A stretch of DNA of 64,000 nt from CAYRGG01 sp964423745 (GCA_964423745.1 CAYRGG010000010.1:32412-96411); one strand, 5' to 3'; positions 45,738 through 54,651 are shown, counted from the first letter of the stretch. Notes: generated from the letters alone by a model not told the origin. Translations and numbers: made by a program.

Positions 45738-46262
45738 ATGACTTATTTAAAACGCAATGAATCCGGTGAAGCGCCGGAAAAACCCAGCAAAAGTCAACGT
45801 AAACGGGATGCTGCCGTGCTCCAAAACCTGGCAGCCAATTTGCTGGACCTAAAGCCCCCGTTACTGCACAAATTACCCTTATCCGATACACTGCGTGAAT
45901 CCATCCTAGCGGCTCGTTTGCTGCCTCAGGGCAGCGCTAGAAAACGTCAGGTGCAATACATCGGCAAGCTCATGGGGCAAAGCGATGTCAAGCCCTTGCA
46001 AACAGCGCTGGAGGATTTGCAAGGCAACTCCACAGTGACCCGCCAGCGTCACTATCACCGACAACAGTTGCTGGATGGGCTACTAGCGGGGGAAGAAAAC
46101 CTCACAGCATTTTTCCAACAATACCCTCAGGCTGATCGGCAACACTTACGGCAGCTGGTGCGCAACGCATCCCGGGAAAAGACAACCGAGCCTAGGCCAC
46201 GTACTCACCGTATCTTGCTGAGTTATCTTCAGGAGATAACCGAACAACCCATTTCCTCATGA
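45738..46262 (+). CDS. darP: Ribosome-associated protein DarP (YjgA, DUF615)
   Basis: Acts in late assembly of the 50S subunit. It is 174 residues from ATG 45738 (a TTG at 45726 would add four). Family features are KPSKSQRKRDAAVLQNLAANLLDL near the start, LPLSDTLRESILAARLLP and GSARKRQVQYIGKLMGQSD, followed by a helical C-terminal half. It is divergent from tldE and convergent with tldD. Confidence 0.93.
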   Translation: MTYLKRNESGEAPEKPSKSQRKRDAAVLQNLAANLLDLKPPLLHKLPLSDTLRESILAARLLPQGSARKRQVQYIGKLMGQSDVKPLQTALEDLQGNSTVTRQRHYHRQQLLDGLLAGEENLTAFFQQYPQADRQHLRQLVRNASREKTTEPRPRTHRILLSYLQEITEQPISS

Positions 46263-46287
46263 CCTACGCAAAGGACTTAGGTAAAAA
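46258..46287. repeat. Short truncated repeat copy C
   Basis: CATGACCTACGCA followed by AAAGGACTTAGGTAAAAAG resembles the left end of copy A (CATGACTTACGCA, then GACTTGGGTA), overlapping the darP stop codon and ending close to the tldD stop. Only the outer end is kept. Confidence 0.5.
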
Positions 46288-46298
46288 GTTATAATGAA

Positions 46299-47744
46299 TT
46301 ATGTCTGAGTTCCGCCCACCGTCAAACCATCCACCCGCAGCGTCGGCTGTCCAACACCCACCGGCACGCTCTGCCCTTCTTTGCCACAGGTTCCGACACC
46401 CGCATCCAGCTGCAAATCGTTGCCTACCATGCTCACCCGGGTCAATACATCGGGACCATTGCCAATTAAAGTCGCGCCCTTCACAGGATGGGTGATTTTA
46501 CCCTGTTCGATAAGATACGCTTCACTGGCTGAAAAGACGAATTTACCCGAGGTGATATCCACCTGGCCGCCGCCGAAGTTGACGGCATACAGCCCCCGGT
46601 CCACCGAGGCAATAATTTCCTCAGGCACATGGGGACCGGCCAACATATAGGTGTTGGTCATCCGCGGCAAGGTTAAATGGGCATAGGATTGGCGACGGCC
46701 ATTGCCGGTGGGTTGCATGCCCATCAGTCGGGCGTTGAGTTTATCCTGAATATAGCCTTTGAGAATGCCGTTTTCAATCAATACTGTATTTTGGGTGGGT
46801 ACGCCTTCGTCATCGATGTTCAAGGAACCACGGCGATTGGTTAGTGTGCCATCGTCCACCACGGTGCATAGGGGCGCCGCCACCTGTTCACCCAAACGGC
46901 CGGAAAACGCTGAAGTGCCTTTACGATTAAAGTCGCCTTCTAAGCCATGACCAATGGCTTCATGCAATAAGACACCGGGCCAACCAGGACCCAACACCAC
47001 GGTCATAGTGCCTGCTGGCGCCGCCACAGCCTCGAGATTGATGAGGGCTTGACGGACTGCTTCCCGGGCATAACCTAGAGCACGGTCATCATCCATAAAC
47101 AAACCATAACTCATACGCCCACCACCGCCGCTACTACCCTGTTCGCGGCGGCCATTGTGTTCCACGATGACGCTCACATTTAAACGCACCAGAGGACGCA
47201 CATCACCCGCCAGTGTGCCGTCGCTGCTGGCTACTAAAACCACATCCTGGACACCCGCTAAACTCACCATGACTTGCCGTACCCGGGGATCTAGCCGCCG
47301 GGCTTCTGCATCCACCTTTTCTAAAAGCCGCACCTTCTCCTCCGCGGCAAGGGTTTCCACCGGGTCCAGAGGCTCATAAAGAGCAAGACTATTGGTTGCT
47401 TTCCAAGCTTGCACACGACCCTCACCACCACTGCGAGCCACGGCGCGGGCAACTTGAGCAGCCTCTAGCAAGGCGGGCAGCACCACATCGTCGGCATAGG
47501 CAAAACCAGTTTTCTCCCCACTCACGGCCCGAACACCAACACCTTGATCGATGGTATGACGGGCGTTTTTTACACTCCCATCCTCTAATGACCAAGCCTC
47601 GTTGCGGGTAAACTGGAAGTAAAGATCTCCACCATCGATGGAATGGCCCATTAAACAATTTAGGGCATTATCTAGGTCAGCTTCACCGAGACCCGCTGGT
47701 GCAAGGATCTGGTTACGGGCAAGGGTTAAATTATCACTCATCAT
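46299..47744 (-). CDS. tldD: Metalloprotease TldD
   Basis: Catalytic subunit of the TldD/TldE protease. It is 481 residues. The zinc site HEAIGHGLEGD (H-E-x3-H) lies near residue 255 in VLLHEAIGHGLEGDFNRKGT; the Cys/Gly-rich C-terminus QLDAGVGTCGKEGQSVPVG is also conserved. Since no pqqF is seen here, TldD/TldE is a possible protease for PqqA maturation, which is inference from reported overlap of TldD with PqqF function. The nitrilase gene lies upstream on the same strand. Confidence 0.96.
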   Translation of the reverse strand: MMSDNLTLARNQILAPAGLGEADLDNALNCLMGHSIDGGDLYFQFTRNEAWSLEDGSVKNARHTIDQGVGVRAVSGEKTGFAYADDVVLPALLEAAQVARAVARSGGEGRVQAWKATNSLALYEPLDPVETLAAEEKVRLLEKVDAEARRLDPRVRQVMVSLAGVQDVVLVASSDGTLAGDVRPLVRLNVSVIVEHNGRREQGSSGGGGRMSYGLFMDDDRALGYAREAVRQALINLEAVAAPAGTMTVVLGPGWPGVLLHEAIGHGLEGDFNRKGTSAFSGRLGEQVAAPLCTVVDDGTLTNRRGSLNIDDEGVPTQNTVLIENGILKGYIQDKLNARLMGMQPTGNGRRQSYAHLTLPRMTNTYMLAGPHVPEEIIASVDRGLYAVNFGGGQVDITSGKFVFSASEAYLIEQGKITHPVKGATLIGNGPDVLTRVSMVGNDLQLDAGVGTCGKEGQSVPVGVGQPTLRVDGLTVGGTQT

Positions 47745-47803
47745 AAAATCCGTCGGTTATCCTCACTAAATGGGTCACAAAAACACACAGTAACAGCTTA
47801 AAA

Positions 47804-48676
47804 TTATTTGAAAACAGATTTATTAGGCAGTTCAGAGGATTTTTTGGAAGCCGTTGTCAAAGAACTGAAACGGCGATGCTGAAGGACGGGAAAAACTTCC
47901 CGCAGATTTGCTAAGCCAGATCGATCCAGTGGAGCCAATACGACACCCGGCCCCTGGGGCAAACGAGCTAGCACCTCTCCCCAGGGATTCACCACCATAC
48001 TGTCGCCAAAAGTTTTTCGACCTGACGCATGTTGACCACCTTGGGCTGCGCCAATTACATAGCATAGGTTTTCCACTGCCCGCACCCGCACCAAGAGTTC
48101 CCAGTGGGCTTTGCCTGTGGTTGCCGTAAAGGCCGCGGGCAAGGCAAATATTTCTAGACCTTGATCTAACAAGTTACGCATCAGTTCTGGAAAACGCAGA
48201 TCATAACAAACCGCTAACCCTAAACGGCCAAAAGGAGTTTCCAGGATGACGGGGGAAGATCCTGGTTCGATGGTGTCGGACTCACAATAGCTTTCGTCAG
48301 CTTGGGGTAAGTGGACGTCGAAGAGATGTATTTTGTCATAGCGCCCTACCTGCTGGCCTGTGTCATCGAATACGAGGCAACTGGCTCGCACTTTATTAAG
48401 ATCTTCAGCGGCTAAAGGAATGGTGCCTCCTACTAGCCAAATTTTATGACGCACCGCCTGCTTTGATAAAAAGGTTTGTAACGGTCCTTTGCCTTCGGTC
48501 TCTCGAAGCGCCAGTTTGTCAGCTTCCCTTTCACCCATAAAGGCGAAGTTCTCAGGCAACACCACAAGCCGCGCCCCTGCTTGTGCAGCTTGCTCAATCA
48601 GTTTCTCGGCCATAAGAAGATTAACGTTAACATTTGGCTCCGAGACCATTTGCAGAGCAGCAACAACCATAGACAC
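47804..48676 (-). CDS. Nitrilase-family amidase (deaminated-glutathione amidase type)
   Basis: Carbon-nitrogen hydrolase of 290 residues. The catalytic triad is E42 (VVLPENFAF), K115 (GRYDKIHLFDV) and C157 (GLAVCYDLRFPEL). The subfamily with YDKIHLFDV and GLAVCYDLRFPEL includes Nit1-like deaminated-glutathione amidases. The gene sits upstream of tldD, a conserved position; the usual upstream neighbours yhdP and rng are missing and an accessory islet begins instead. Confidence 0.9.
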   Translation of the reverse strand: MSMVVAALQMVSEPNVNVNLLMAEKLIEQAAQAGARLVVLPENFAFMGEREADKLALRETEGKGPLQTFLSKQAVRHKIWLVGGTIPLAAEDLNKVRASCLVFDDTGQQVGRYDKIHLFDVHLPQADESYCESDTIEPGSSPVILETPFGRLGLAVCYDLRFPELMRNLLDQGLEIFALPAAFTATTGKAHWELLVRVRAVENLCYVIGAAQGGQHASGRKTFGDSMVVNPWGEVLARLPQGPGVVLAPLDRSGLANLREVFPVLQHRRFSSLTTASKKSSELPNKSVFK

Positions 48677-48964
48677 GATGGTTTTCCTCTGTTAATGAAC
48701 TTTTCGATCCAAAAATAGCATTTCATAACGCCAATTGAAAACTTCTTCGCAAAACCTAAGCAATACCTCGCCATTGCAACAAGGTACGACAAACGAGCCT
48801 GTGCTTTCCTTGGCGGTATCTACCTCGCCGTAAGCGTTATATGGCTCAATTGATGACACGCCCTAGAGTTCCCACCATTTTTACAGAGAGAGCAAAGCTG
48901 ATCCATGAAAATTCTGGCATCAATCGAATCAGCAACTGATATTCCGTTGCTATCAAATTCAAAC
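48677..48964. other. Gap between nitrilase and toxin-antitoxin operon, no gene seen
   Basis: About 290 bp before the TA promoter. Only a 31-codon frame starting near 48905 is open; it has no family features and its end runs into the TA operator, so it is not annotated. The nitrilase promoter must lie here but no clear hexamers were found. Confidence 0.4.
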
Positions 48965-48993
48965 TTGAAATCTCTTCTGCAATTTCGTATAAA
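48965..48993 (+). promoter_or_regulatory. Sigma-70 promoter of the Phd/PIN operon
   Basis: TTGAAA (48965-48970), a 17-bp spacer, then TATAAA (48988-48993): near-consensus hexamers with ideal spacing. The -10 overlaps the left end of the operator palindrome, so antitoxin binding would block polymerase. Confidence 0.75.
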
Positions 48994-49016
48994 CAACTAG
49001 TCAGACTAGTTGTTTA
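48990..49016. promoter_or_regulatory. Palindromic operator for the antitoxin
   Basis: Perfect inverted repeat with 12-bp arms TAAACAACTAGT / ACTAGTTGTTTA and a 3-bp centre (CAG). It covers the -10 element and ends ten bases before the antitoxin ATG, the classic layout of an autorepressed toxin-antitoxin operon. Confidence 0.85.
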
Positions 49017-49026
49017 GGTATTTTTT

Positions 49027-49275
49027 ATGAAAACGTGGCAATTACAGGAAGCGAAGGCAAAACTGAGTGAGTTACTTCGCCAAGCCGAAAAAACAGGTCC
49101 GCAATGCATTACGGTGCGTGGAGAAAATACAGCGATTATCCTATCAAATAAAGATTATGAAAAACTGCTTGGTGAGAAGGAAAATCTTTGGGAGTTTCTG
49201 CAGGCTTCACCGTTAAAGGGTATCGATTTGAATATTGAGAGAGATAAATCTCTATCGAGGAATGTAGACTTTTGA
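49027..49275 (+). CDS. Antitoxin, Phd/YefM family
   Basis: 82 residues. The N-terminal DNA-binding fold is MKTWQLQEAKAKLSELLRQA, then GPQCITVRGENTAIILSNKDYEKLL, typical Phd/YefM sequence. The C-terminal part (about 55-82) should wrap the toxin. It overlaps the toxin gene by four bases (stop at 49275, toxin start at 49272), ensuring coupled synthesis. Confidence 0.93.
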   Translation: MKTWQLQEAKAKLSELLRQAEKTGPQCITVRGENTAIILSNKDYEKLLGEKENLWEFLQASPLKGIDLNIERDKSLSRNVDF

Positions 49276-49682
49276 GCTATCTGCTGGATACTAATGTGAT
49301 TTCCGAAGCGTTGCGACCAAAACCGAATCGTAATGTACAGAAATGGTTTCAAGAAATACCCGATGATGAACTCTATTTAAGCGTATTAACCCTTGGTGAG
49401 ATTAGAAAAGGCATTGCAAAACTAGACAATGGTAAGCGTAAAACCCAACTTGTCAGCTGGCTGGATCACAAACTTCCGCTACGGTTTGGAGCTCGTTTGC
49501 TGCCAATCGATTTGACTGTGGCTGATCGCTGGGGCTGTCTGCTCGCTGCAGTTGATCGACCCATACCTGCCATCGACAGTTTGCTGGCGGCTACAGCACT
49601 GACCTTTAACCTCAAAATGGTCACCCGCAACATCGCGGACTTCAATGTGACGGGCTTAGAGGTAATCAATCCTTGGGATTAA
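49272..49682 (+). CDS. Toxin, PIN-domain ribonuclease (VapC/FitB type)
   Basis: 136 residues. Acidic active-site residues of the PIN fold are visible: D6 (YLLDTNVISE), E42 region (LTLGEIRKGI), and D in PAIDSLLAATAL near residue 99, followed by VTRNIADFNVTGLEVINPWD, common in FitB-like toxins. The start codon is TTG at 49272. VapC-family toxins cleave tRNA or rRNA; the target here is unknown. Confidence 0.93.
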   Translation: MSYLLDTNVISEALRPKPNRNVQKWFQEIPDDELYLSVLTLGEIRKGIAKLDNGKRKTQLVSWLDHKLPLRFGARLLPIDLTVADRWGCLLAAVDRPIPAIDSLLAATALTFNLKMVTRNIADFNVTGLEVINPWD

Positions 49683-49761
49683 TATATTTTTTGCTTATTT
49701 TGTGTTACCGACTCGACTTTGCAAGTGCCGGGGTATGCTTCGCTAGTTTGCGGTCGGTCCA

Positions 49762-49944
49762 ATGAATCGGACGTTCATCTACCTAATAACCTACATTCCG
49801 ATTGCTATTGCTCAAGGTTGTCGTCAAACCTTAATAGAAAAAAACCGCTTAACGCAAGAAATAACAGAGCTTCGTGAAGAACGCCTACAACGCTGGAAAA
49901 AACAAGCGGAAACCGTTGCAAAAATAGTCACCACTTCGGCTTAA
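49762..49944 (+). CDS. Possible small protein of unknown function
   Basis: A 60-codon frame with a hydrophobic start (FIYLITYIPIAIAQGC) followed by a charged coiled-coil-like tail (EITELREERLQRWKKQAETV). It could be a small membrane-tethered protein or the leftover end of a larger gene. No clear Shine-Dalgarno is seen. Kept only as a low-confidence candidate between the TA operon and the Bax1-like gene. Confidence 0.3.
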   Translation: MNRTFIYLITYIPIAIAQGCRQTLIEKNRLTQEITELREERLQRWKKQAETVAKIVTTSA

Positions 49945-49960
49945 GCTGTTTAAAAAGTCT

Positions 49961-51142
49961 TTATAAATCCATTGTATTTAAAACCTCTAAGACTTTTTTA
50001 GGCTCCAATTTTCCTTTGAAAAAGAGAATAGGGCCAGGTATTTTTTCCACCATCTCGGTACTAACGTTGAGTCTATCAGACACGGCCAAAATAAGATTAT
50101 GCATATTGGCGCGTCTAACTTTGTCCATTTTTCGACGTAAATAATCGGGATGCCAAAAACCCACAATCTCTATATGCACGGTTCTTCCATCCCCATGCCG
50201 CAAAGCAAAATCCGGCACGAACACCGTGCCTTTGAGATCTACAATTTCCACTTCCCGTTCTAAAACCCAGGGCGATTGCAGTTTTTCCCAACGCTCAGCA
50301 AAGGTCTTTTCCAGTAAACTATCAAAGGCTGGCGTTTTGGCAAAATAGGACCGCAGGGGCGATTCCGAGTTTAGGCTGTAAATCAATTCCCGGTCATCTT
50401 TACGCAGTACCGCTTCCATTTCCCAGCGGGTAATGCGTAACAATGACGGTAAAAAAAGAGCCATTTGGATACCGTATTTACGGGTTAACTTAAATAGACT
50501 CGCTGGACCATCCACGTAAATCTGATAACCGTCATCTAAGTTACCTTCCACGGCATACATCAAACCGTGAAACTTTAACTGCTGAAAAAGTCGCCGGTAC
50601 TCACCAGGCACATTGCGATGCGCCCAGATGCGCAGACAAAGAGCTGAATAAAGCAGCCCTTGCGCCTGGGCCACGTTGTAGCGGTCCACCAATTCAGCAG
50701 CTTGGTAATCAGGTAGTGCCGACAACATATGGCGCTCCGGCAAATCGGCATAAAGCGCATCCCGTAATGTGTCGGGGTCCAACTGAAATTTTTCAGACGC
50801 CTCTTTTAATACCGCTTGGGCCTGCGTCTCGTTATAGACACCGCGCTGGGACGCCAAGCTAAACACCTCTTGCCGGATGACCTCTGGCGCAATCTCGGAA
50901 ATCGCCAAGGTAAATTGAGCCGCATTTAAAGCCAAATGGGCAAACCCTCTAACAATTCGATAATCGGGTGAATCTCCTTCCAAAGCTTTGAGGGCTTCCA
51001 GCAACTCGCCTCGGGTGCGATGCTGATAGGCTTGCAGCATATCTAAAACGGATTCCGCCCAGCTTTGTTGGTCTTTTTTGAGAAACTTTGGATAAATCTG
51101 TGCGCCACGGCGGCGAGAAAATAATAGTTCGCTAGGAAGCAT
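49961..51142 (-). CDS. Bax1-like nuclease (DUF790)
   Basis: 393 residues. The start MLPSELLFSRRRGAQIYPKFL and the C-terminal nuclease-like block FVPDFALRHGDGRTVHIEIV followed by GFWHPDYLRRKM, with Asp, Glu and Lys spaced as in a PD-(D/E)XK site, are DUF790 features. In archaea this protein (Bax1) binds the XPB helicase and cuts DNA next to it. An XPB-like helicase is encoded 1 kb away on the same strand, with an isoaspartyl peptidase gene on the opposite strand between them. Confidence 0.88.
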   Translation of the reverse strand: MLPSELLFSRRRGAQIYPKFLKKDQQSWAESVLDMLQAYQHRTRGELLEALKALEGDSPDYRIVRGFAHLALNAAQFTLAISEIAPEVIRQEVFSLASQRGVYNETQAQAVLKEASEKFQLDPDTLRDALYADLPERHMLSALPDYQAAELVDRYNVAQAQGLLYSALCLRIWAHRNVPGEYRRLFQQLKFHGLMYAVEGNLDDGYQIYVDGPASLFKLTRKYGIQMALFLPSLLRITRWEMEAVLRKDDRELIYSLNSESPLRSYFAKTPAFDSLLEKTFAERWEKLQSPWVLEREVEIVDLKGTVFVPDFALRHGDGRTVHIEIVGFWHPDYLRRKMDKVRRANMHNLILAVSDRLNVSTEMVEKIPGPILFFKGKLEPKKVLEVLNTMDL

Positions 51143-51265
51143 CGCTTTATTTATCCTAAAAATAATTTCCCAGGCAGATTAGCGCCGCGTCTTAATCTTA
51201 ACCTATAATTCCAAGGCTGAAAGATAAACCCTCTACAACGACTATACGGACACCACAGCATACCC

Positions 51266-52126
51266 ATGTCTCCTAATAAGCATTGGCGCATTATTGTTCA
51301 CGGCGGCGCAGGACCGATCCGAGATGGCCTGTTAGCAGAACGCCAAACGGGTTGCCAAAGGGCCGCCGAAGCCGGCGCCGAAAAATTACGTCAAGGCTGT
51401 TCAGCCTTGGACGCGGTACAACGCGCTGTGGAAACCCTCGAAGACGATCCACTATTCAATGCTGGCACAGGCGCCGTGCTTAATCGCCACGGTAACATTC
51501 AATTAGACGCCTCTATCATGAACGGCGCTAATTTAGCCGCTGGCGCCGTTGCCGCTGTAAGCCGATTAAAAAATCCCATTGCGTTGGCTCGACAGGTACT
51601 TGAGGATGGCCGCCATGTGCTCTTAGTCAGTGAATCGGCTTTAGAATTTGCCCGCAGCGTTGGTGTCAAAGAATACCCGGATGCGGCATTGATCGTCGAC
51701 CACCAGCGTCAGCGCTGGGAGGCGAAGCATGGCACGGTAGGGGCGGTGGCTATAGACCAAGCCGGGGAGATCGCCGCAGCCACCTCCACGGGGGGTCTTT
51801 TTAATACCTTGCCCGGTCGAGTTGGCGATTCGGCGCTTATCGGTTGTGGCACCTACGCTGATGATGTGGGCGGCGTATCCTGCACCGGTATCGGCGAAGC
51901 CATTATCCGCGTTGTGTTGGCTAAAACCGCAGTGGATTTTCTGCGTACAGGACTGTCTGCCCAGGAAGCAGTGGATCAAGCAATGGCCCATTTTTCCGCC
52001 AAGACCCAACAACAAGCTGGTCTTATTCTTATCCATCGGCAGGGCGGTGTTGCCTATGCCCACAATGCAGCCCATATGCCCCTGTGCGTCATCCATGAGC
52101 CTAACGACGTTATGACTGCCATATGA
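51266..52126 (+). CDS. Isoaspartyl peptidase/L-asparaginase (plant-type, Ntn hydrolase)
   Basis: Cleaves isoaspartyl dipeptides and may hydrolyse asparagine; it self-cleaves into two subunits. It is 286 residues. The new N-terminal nucleophile is T157 in KHGTVGAVAID. The N-terminal IIVHGGAGPI and NAGTGAVLNRHGNIQLDASI near residue 65, and GLFNTLPGRVGDSALIGCGT near 177, are family signatures. It reads opposite to the Bax1/XPB-like pair it separates. Confidence 0.95.
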   Translation: MSPNKHWRIIVHGGAGPIRDGLLAERQTGCQRAAEAGAEKLRQGCSALDAVQRAVETLEDDPLFNAGTGAVLNRHGNIQLDASIMNGANLAAGAVAAVSRLKNPIALARQVLEDGRHVLLVSESALEFARSVGVKEYPDAALIVDHQRQRWEAKHGTVGAVAIDQAGEIAAATSTGGLFNTLPGRVGDSALIGCGTYADDVGGVSCTGIGEAIIRVVLAKTAVDFLRTGLSAQEAVDQAMAHFSAKTQQQAGLILIHRQGGVAYAHNAAHMPLCVIHEPNDVMTAI

Positions 52127-52148
52127 CCGATCTGTAAGAGAAAACCCT

Positions 52149-53642
52149 TTACGATTTGCTAGTCGCGTCGGTTGCTGAAAATAGTGGCAATGTGTGATGT
52201 TCGGGTTGAGACTGAGACTGCACTGGGCTACGCCGTCGCTGGGCCACCTGCTCCTCGCGAGTTTCCCGAGCCACTAATTCATAAAGAATAGCCTGCTTAT
52301 CCTTCCCACGCCGAAGTATCCGTCCTAAACGTTGCACAAACTCGCGATTAGAGCCGCTTCCAGAGAGAATAATACCTACACAGGCATCGGGGATATCGAC
52401 CCCTTCGTTTAGCACATTGCTGGTCACGATGGTTGTATAGACATCACTTTTGAAGCCTTCCAGGATAGATTGGCGTTCTTTTATCAAGGTTTGGTGGGTC
52501 ATACAGGGTATTAAAAAGCGCTGGGATACCTCATAGGCCGTGGCGTTGTCTTCGGTAAAAATAAGGGTTTTTGCACTGGGATGATTGGCTAATAGGATGC
52601 TCAACATACGAATTTTTGCGGACGTGGCATGGGCAATGCGACGCGCTTCACGATGGGCTTGCATGGCGCGCCGCCCCTCAGGGCTACGCGCCGATAACAT
52701 GACAAAGCGGTTCCAGCCGGTTAAAGAACCCAAACCAATGGCCTTCGCTTGTAGGAACCCGTTACGGGTCGCAATGGCCTGTTGATAAGCTTCTCGCTCT
52801 GCCTGGGAAAGTTCCACATACACGGGATGAATGCGAAAAGCCGCTAGAATACTGCCGGCAAAATCTTCAGGCCGTTTTTTATAAACGGTATCCCCCACCA
52901 ATTCCACTAAATCCAAATGTTTTCCGTCGTTTCGCTCCAGGGTAGCGGTCAACCCTAAACGATAAGGTGCCAGAGAAAACTCGGCGATACAGCGATAAAA
53001 CTCGGAAGGCAAATGATGCACTTCATCAAACACCAAGGTGCCAAAACGATTTCCTAACCGGTCGATATGACGGGAGGCGGAATCGTAGGTGGCAACCGTG
53101 AGCGCTGTCACTTCGTGATAACCGCCGCCGATCAGACCGATGCTCTGTTCTGGAAATGTTATACACAACAGCGCATACCATTGGTGCATAAGATCCAAGG
53201 TTGGCACTAAAATCAAAGTATCCCGTTTCGCCCAACACAAAGCTAATAAGCCTACTAAGGTTTTACCGGAACCCGTGGGTAGTACCACGATGCCACGGCC
53301 ACGGGCGACCTGCCATTGGGTTAGGGCTTCTTGCTGATGGGGAAACGGATCCATAGGAATGTCGGCAGTGAGTTCGACACGCCCATAGCGAGGGGCTTGA
53401 TTGCGCTGCAGTAAAGTTTTTAAAGGACCGATAATGCGACTGTAATAATAGGCCGGCGCCCGATAAGCATCGACACGGGAATCGTAATGAAAGAAATCCC
53501 GGATAGCCTCCGGAAAGAGCGGCTCTCCCTCAAAAAGCAGTGTGCCGCGATCAAAACGCAACTGACATCCGCCCACCTGTTGACCGAGATCCTGTTTAAG
53601 TCGGTAAACGCCGGTTGCGTCTTTGATACCTTTAGTCGGCAC
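52149..53642 (-). CDS. XPB/Ssl2-like superfamily 2 helicase
   Basis: 497 residues. An N-terminal domain of about 85 residues precedes the helicase core. Walker A is PTGSGKT (122-128), motif II is DEVH (206-209), motif III is GLTATLER near 238, and the C-terminal RecA fold ends with the arginine-finger motif VQRLGRILRRGKDK near 450. The DEVH box and architecture fit XPB-type repair helicases rather than UvrB or RecG. A Bax1-like nuclease is encoded nearby, so I infer an archaeal-type XPB-Bax1 DNA repair pair in a bacterium. Confidence 0.9.
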   Translation of the reverse strand: MPTKGIKDATGVYRLKQDLGQQVGGCQLRFDRGTLLFEGEPLFPEAIRDFFHYDSRVDAYRAPAYYYSRIIGPLKTLLQRNQAPRYGRVELTADIPMDPFPHQQEALTQWQVARGRGIVVLPTGSGKTLVGLLALCWAKRDTLILVPTLDLMHQWYALLCITFPEQSIGLIGGGYHEVTALTVATYDSASRHIDRLGNRFGTLVFDEVHHLPSEFYRCIAEFSLAPYRLGLTATLERNDGKHLDLVELVGDTVYKKRPEDFAGSILAAFRIHPVYVELSQAEREAYQQAIATRNGFLQAKAIGLGSLTGWNRFVMLSARSPEGRRAMQAHREARRIAHATSAKIRMLSILLANHPSAKTLIFTEDNATAYEVSQRFLIPCMTHQTLIKERQSILEGFKSDVYTTIVTSNVLNEGVDIPDACVGIILSGSGSNREFVQRLGRILRRGKDKQAILYELVARETREEQVAQRRRSPVQSQSQPEHHTLPLFSATDATSKS

Positions 53643-53678
53643 TAAAATATTTACCTAAGTCCATGACAAGGGCGCAAG

Positions 53679-54191
53679 CTATTTCGCATCGGTGTCAAAT
53701 AGGGTGTGCAACGGTAATTCGCCACATAAAGTCTGTATAGACTCCGTGGCGGTAAAGATTGTTCTATTTTGATATTTTCCTGCTACCGGTGTGGTATATC
53801 GCTCGAGCAACTTTTTGTCGGGTAACACAATCCAATAGTCTGGAATATGGGCACCTGCATAAATAATGCTTTTCTCAGGATCGAGTTCCAGGGACGAAAG
53901 GGCAATTTCAATAACCAGCTCGGCATAGCTTGGATATGCTGAAATAAACTGTTCGATGCTGCCTCGTAAGATAGAGATGTCAGGCTCTGGCTCTGAGCTC
54001 GTTAATGTCATAGGAGCCTTTTTGCGAATCAGACAAACATCGTCCAATCCATCTGCAAAATAACGAAAAAGTTTATAAGCGATGAATTCATGGAGGGGTA
54101 ATTTTGTCACTTTGTTAAAGATGATACCGTCGATAAGCTCAGTCTTTTCGGAAATTAAACCGGTCGCGCTAAACGGGTGGTATTGTTCCAC
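53679..54191 (-). CDS. Uma2-family (DUF820) putative endonuclease
   Basis: 170 residues. The core blocks are SEKTELIDGIIFNK near residue 14, SEPEPDISILRGS near 67 (catalytic Asp), and AELVIEIALSSLELDPEKSIIYAGAHIPDYWIV (about 90-122, Glu and Lys). It is only distantly similar to the copy at 30700. It lies upstream of the XPB-like helicase on the same strand, 36 bp apart, so they could be co-transcribed. Confidence 0.82.
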   Translation of the reverse strand: MEQYHPFSATGLISEKTELIDGIIFNKVTKLPLHEFIAYKLFRYFADGLDDVCLIRKKAPMTLTSSEPEPDISILRGSIEQFISAYPSYAELVIEIALSSLELDPEKSIIYAGAHIPDYWIVLPDKKLLERYTTPVAGKYQNRTIFTATESIQTLCGELPLHTLFDTDAK

Positions 54192-54651
54192 CGAAAAAGA
54201 TTTTTATAGCTCATAAGTACTTGCCTATAAATTATCCGGTGTTATATCAGGAACGCTGTGAATACATCCATGTACGCTCCATCGCCGTCTCCCAACGGCG
54301 AAGGCCCTTCCATAACAGCGGATAACTTAGGGCGTTTTACTTACCTGAAGTGTTGAGGGTTCATTGCCACTTTTTCAAGTGGTCTAATGTAAATAGTTAA
54401 CGTCTGGTTGGTAAAAAAATACCAAAAAATTAGCCTGTTAATTCCCTGCAACCTAAAGCATATATCACGACTTTATAACGGCTTCATTATAATAAGAATC
54501 CATCAAAAAGCAGTAGAATATTCAAAAATTTGAGTATATTTTCCGCGCTATCTACTACTTTTATACTAAGACGAATGCCGGATAGACACAAGCGGTGAGA
54601 AGGTTACACTCGATAGTCATCGTTTATCGACCTATTGAGAGGGACTTCCCC
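54192..54651. other. Intergenic region with a hairpin, no gene seen
   Basis: About 460 bp between a Uma2 gene and the orphan pair. A hairpin with 7-bp arms TCGCCGT / ACGGCGA (54282-54301) lies in a segment (GAACGCTGTGAATACATCC onward) that resembles a repeat I associate with several gammaproteobacterial genomes; I see no second copy here. TATACT at 54562-54567 is a possible -10 for the downstream gene, without a good -35. Confidence 0.4.

Noticed and set aside
48905..49000. 31-codon frame upstream of the antitoxin
   Set aside because: No family features and it overlaps the promoter and operator of the toxin-antitoxin operon.
53644..53668. Additional copy of the repeat family (reverse complement contains GACTTAGGTAAA)
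   Set aside because: Only 12 bases are shared with fragment C and neither the interior nor the outer end is present; may be chance.
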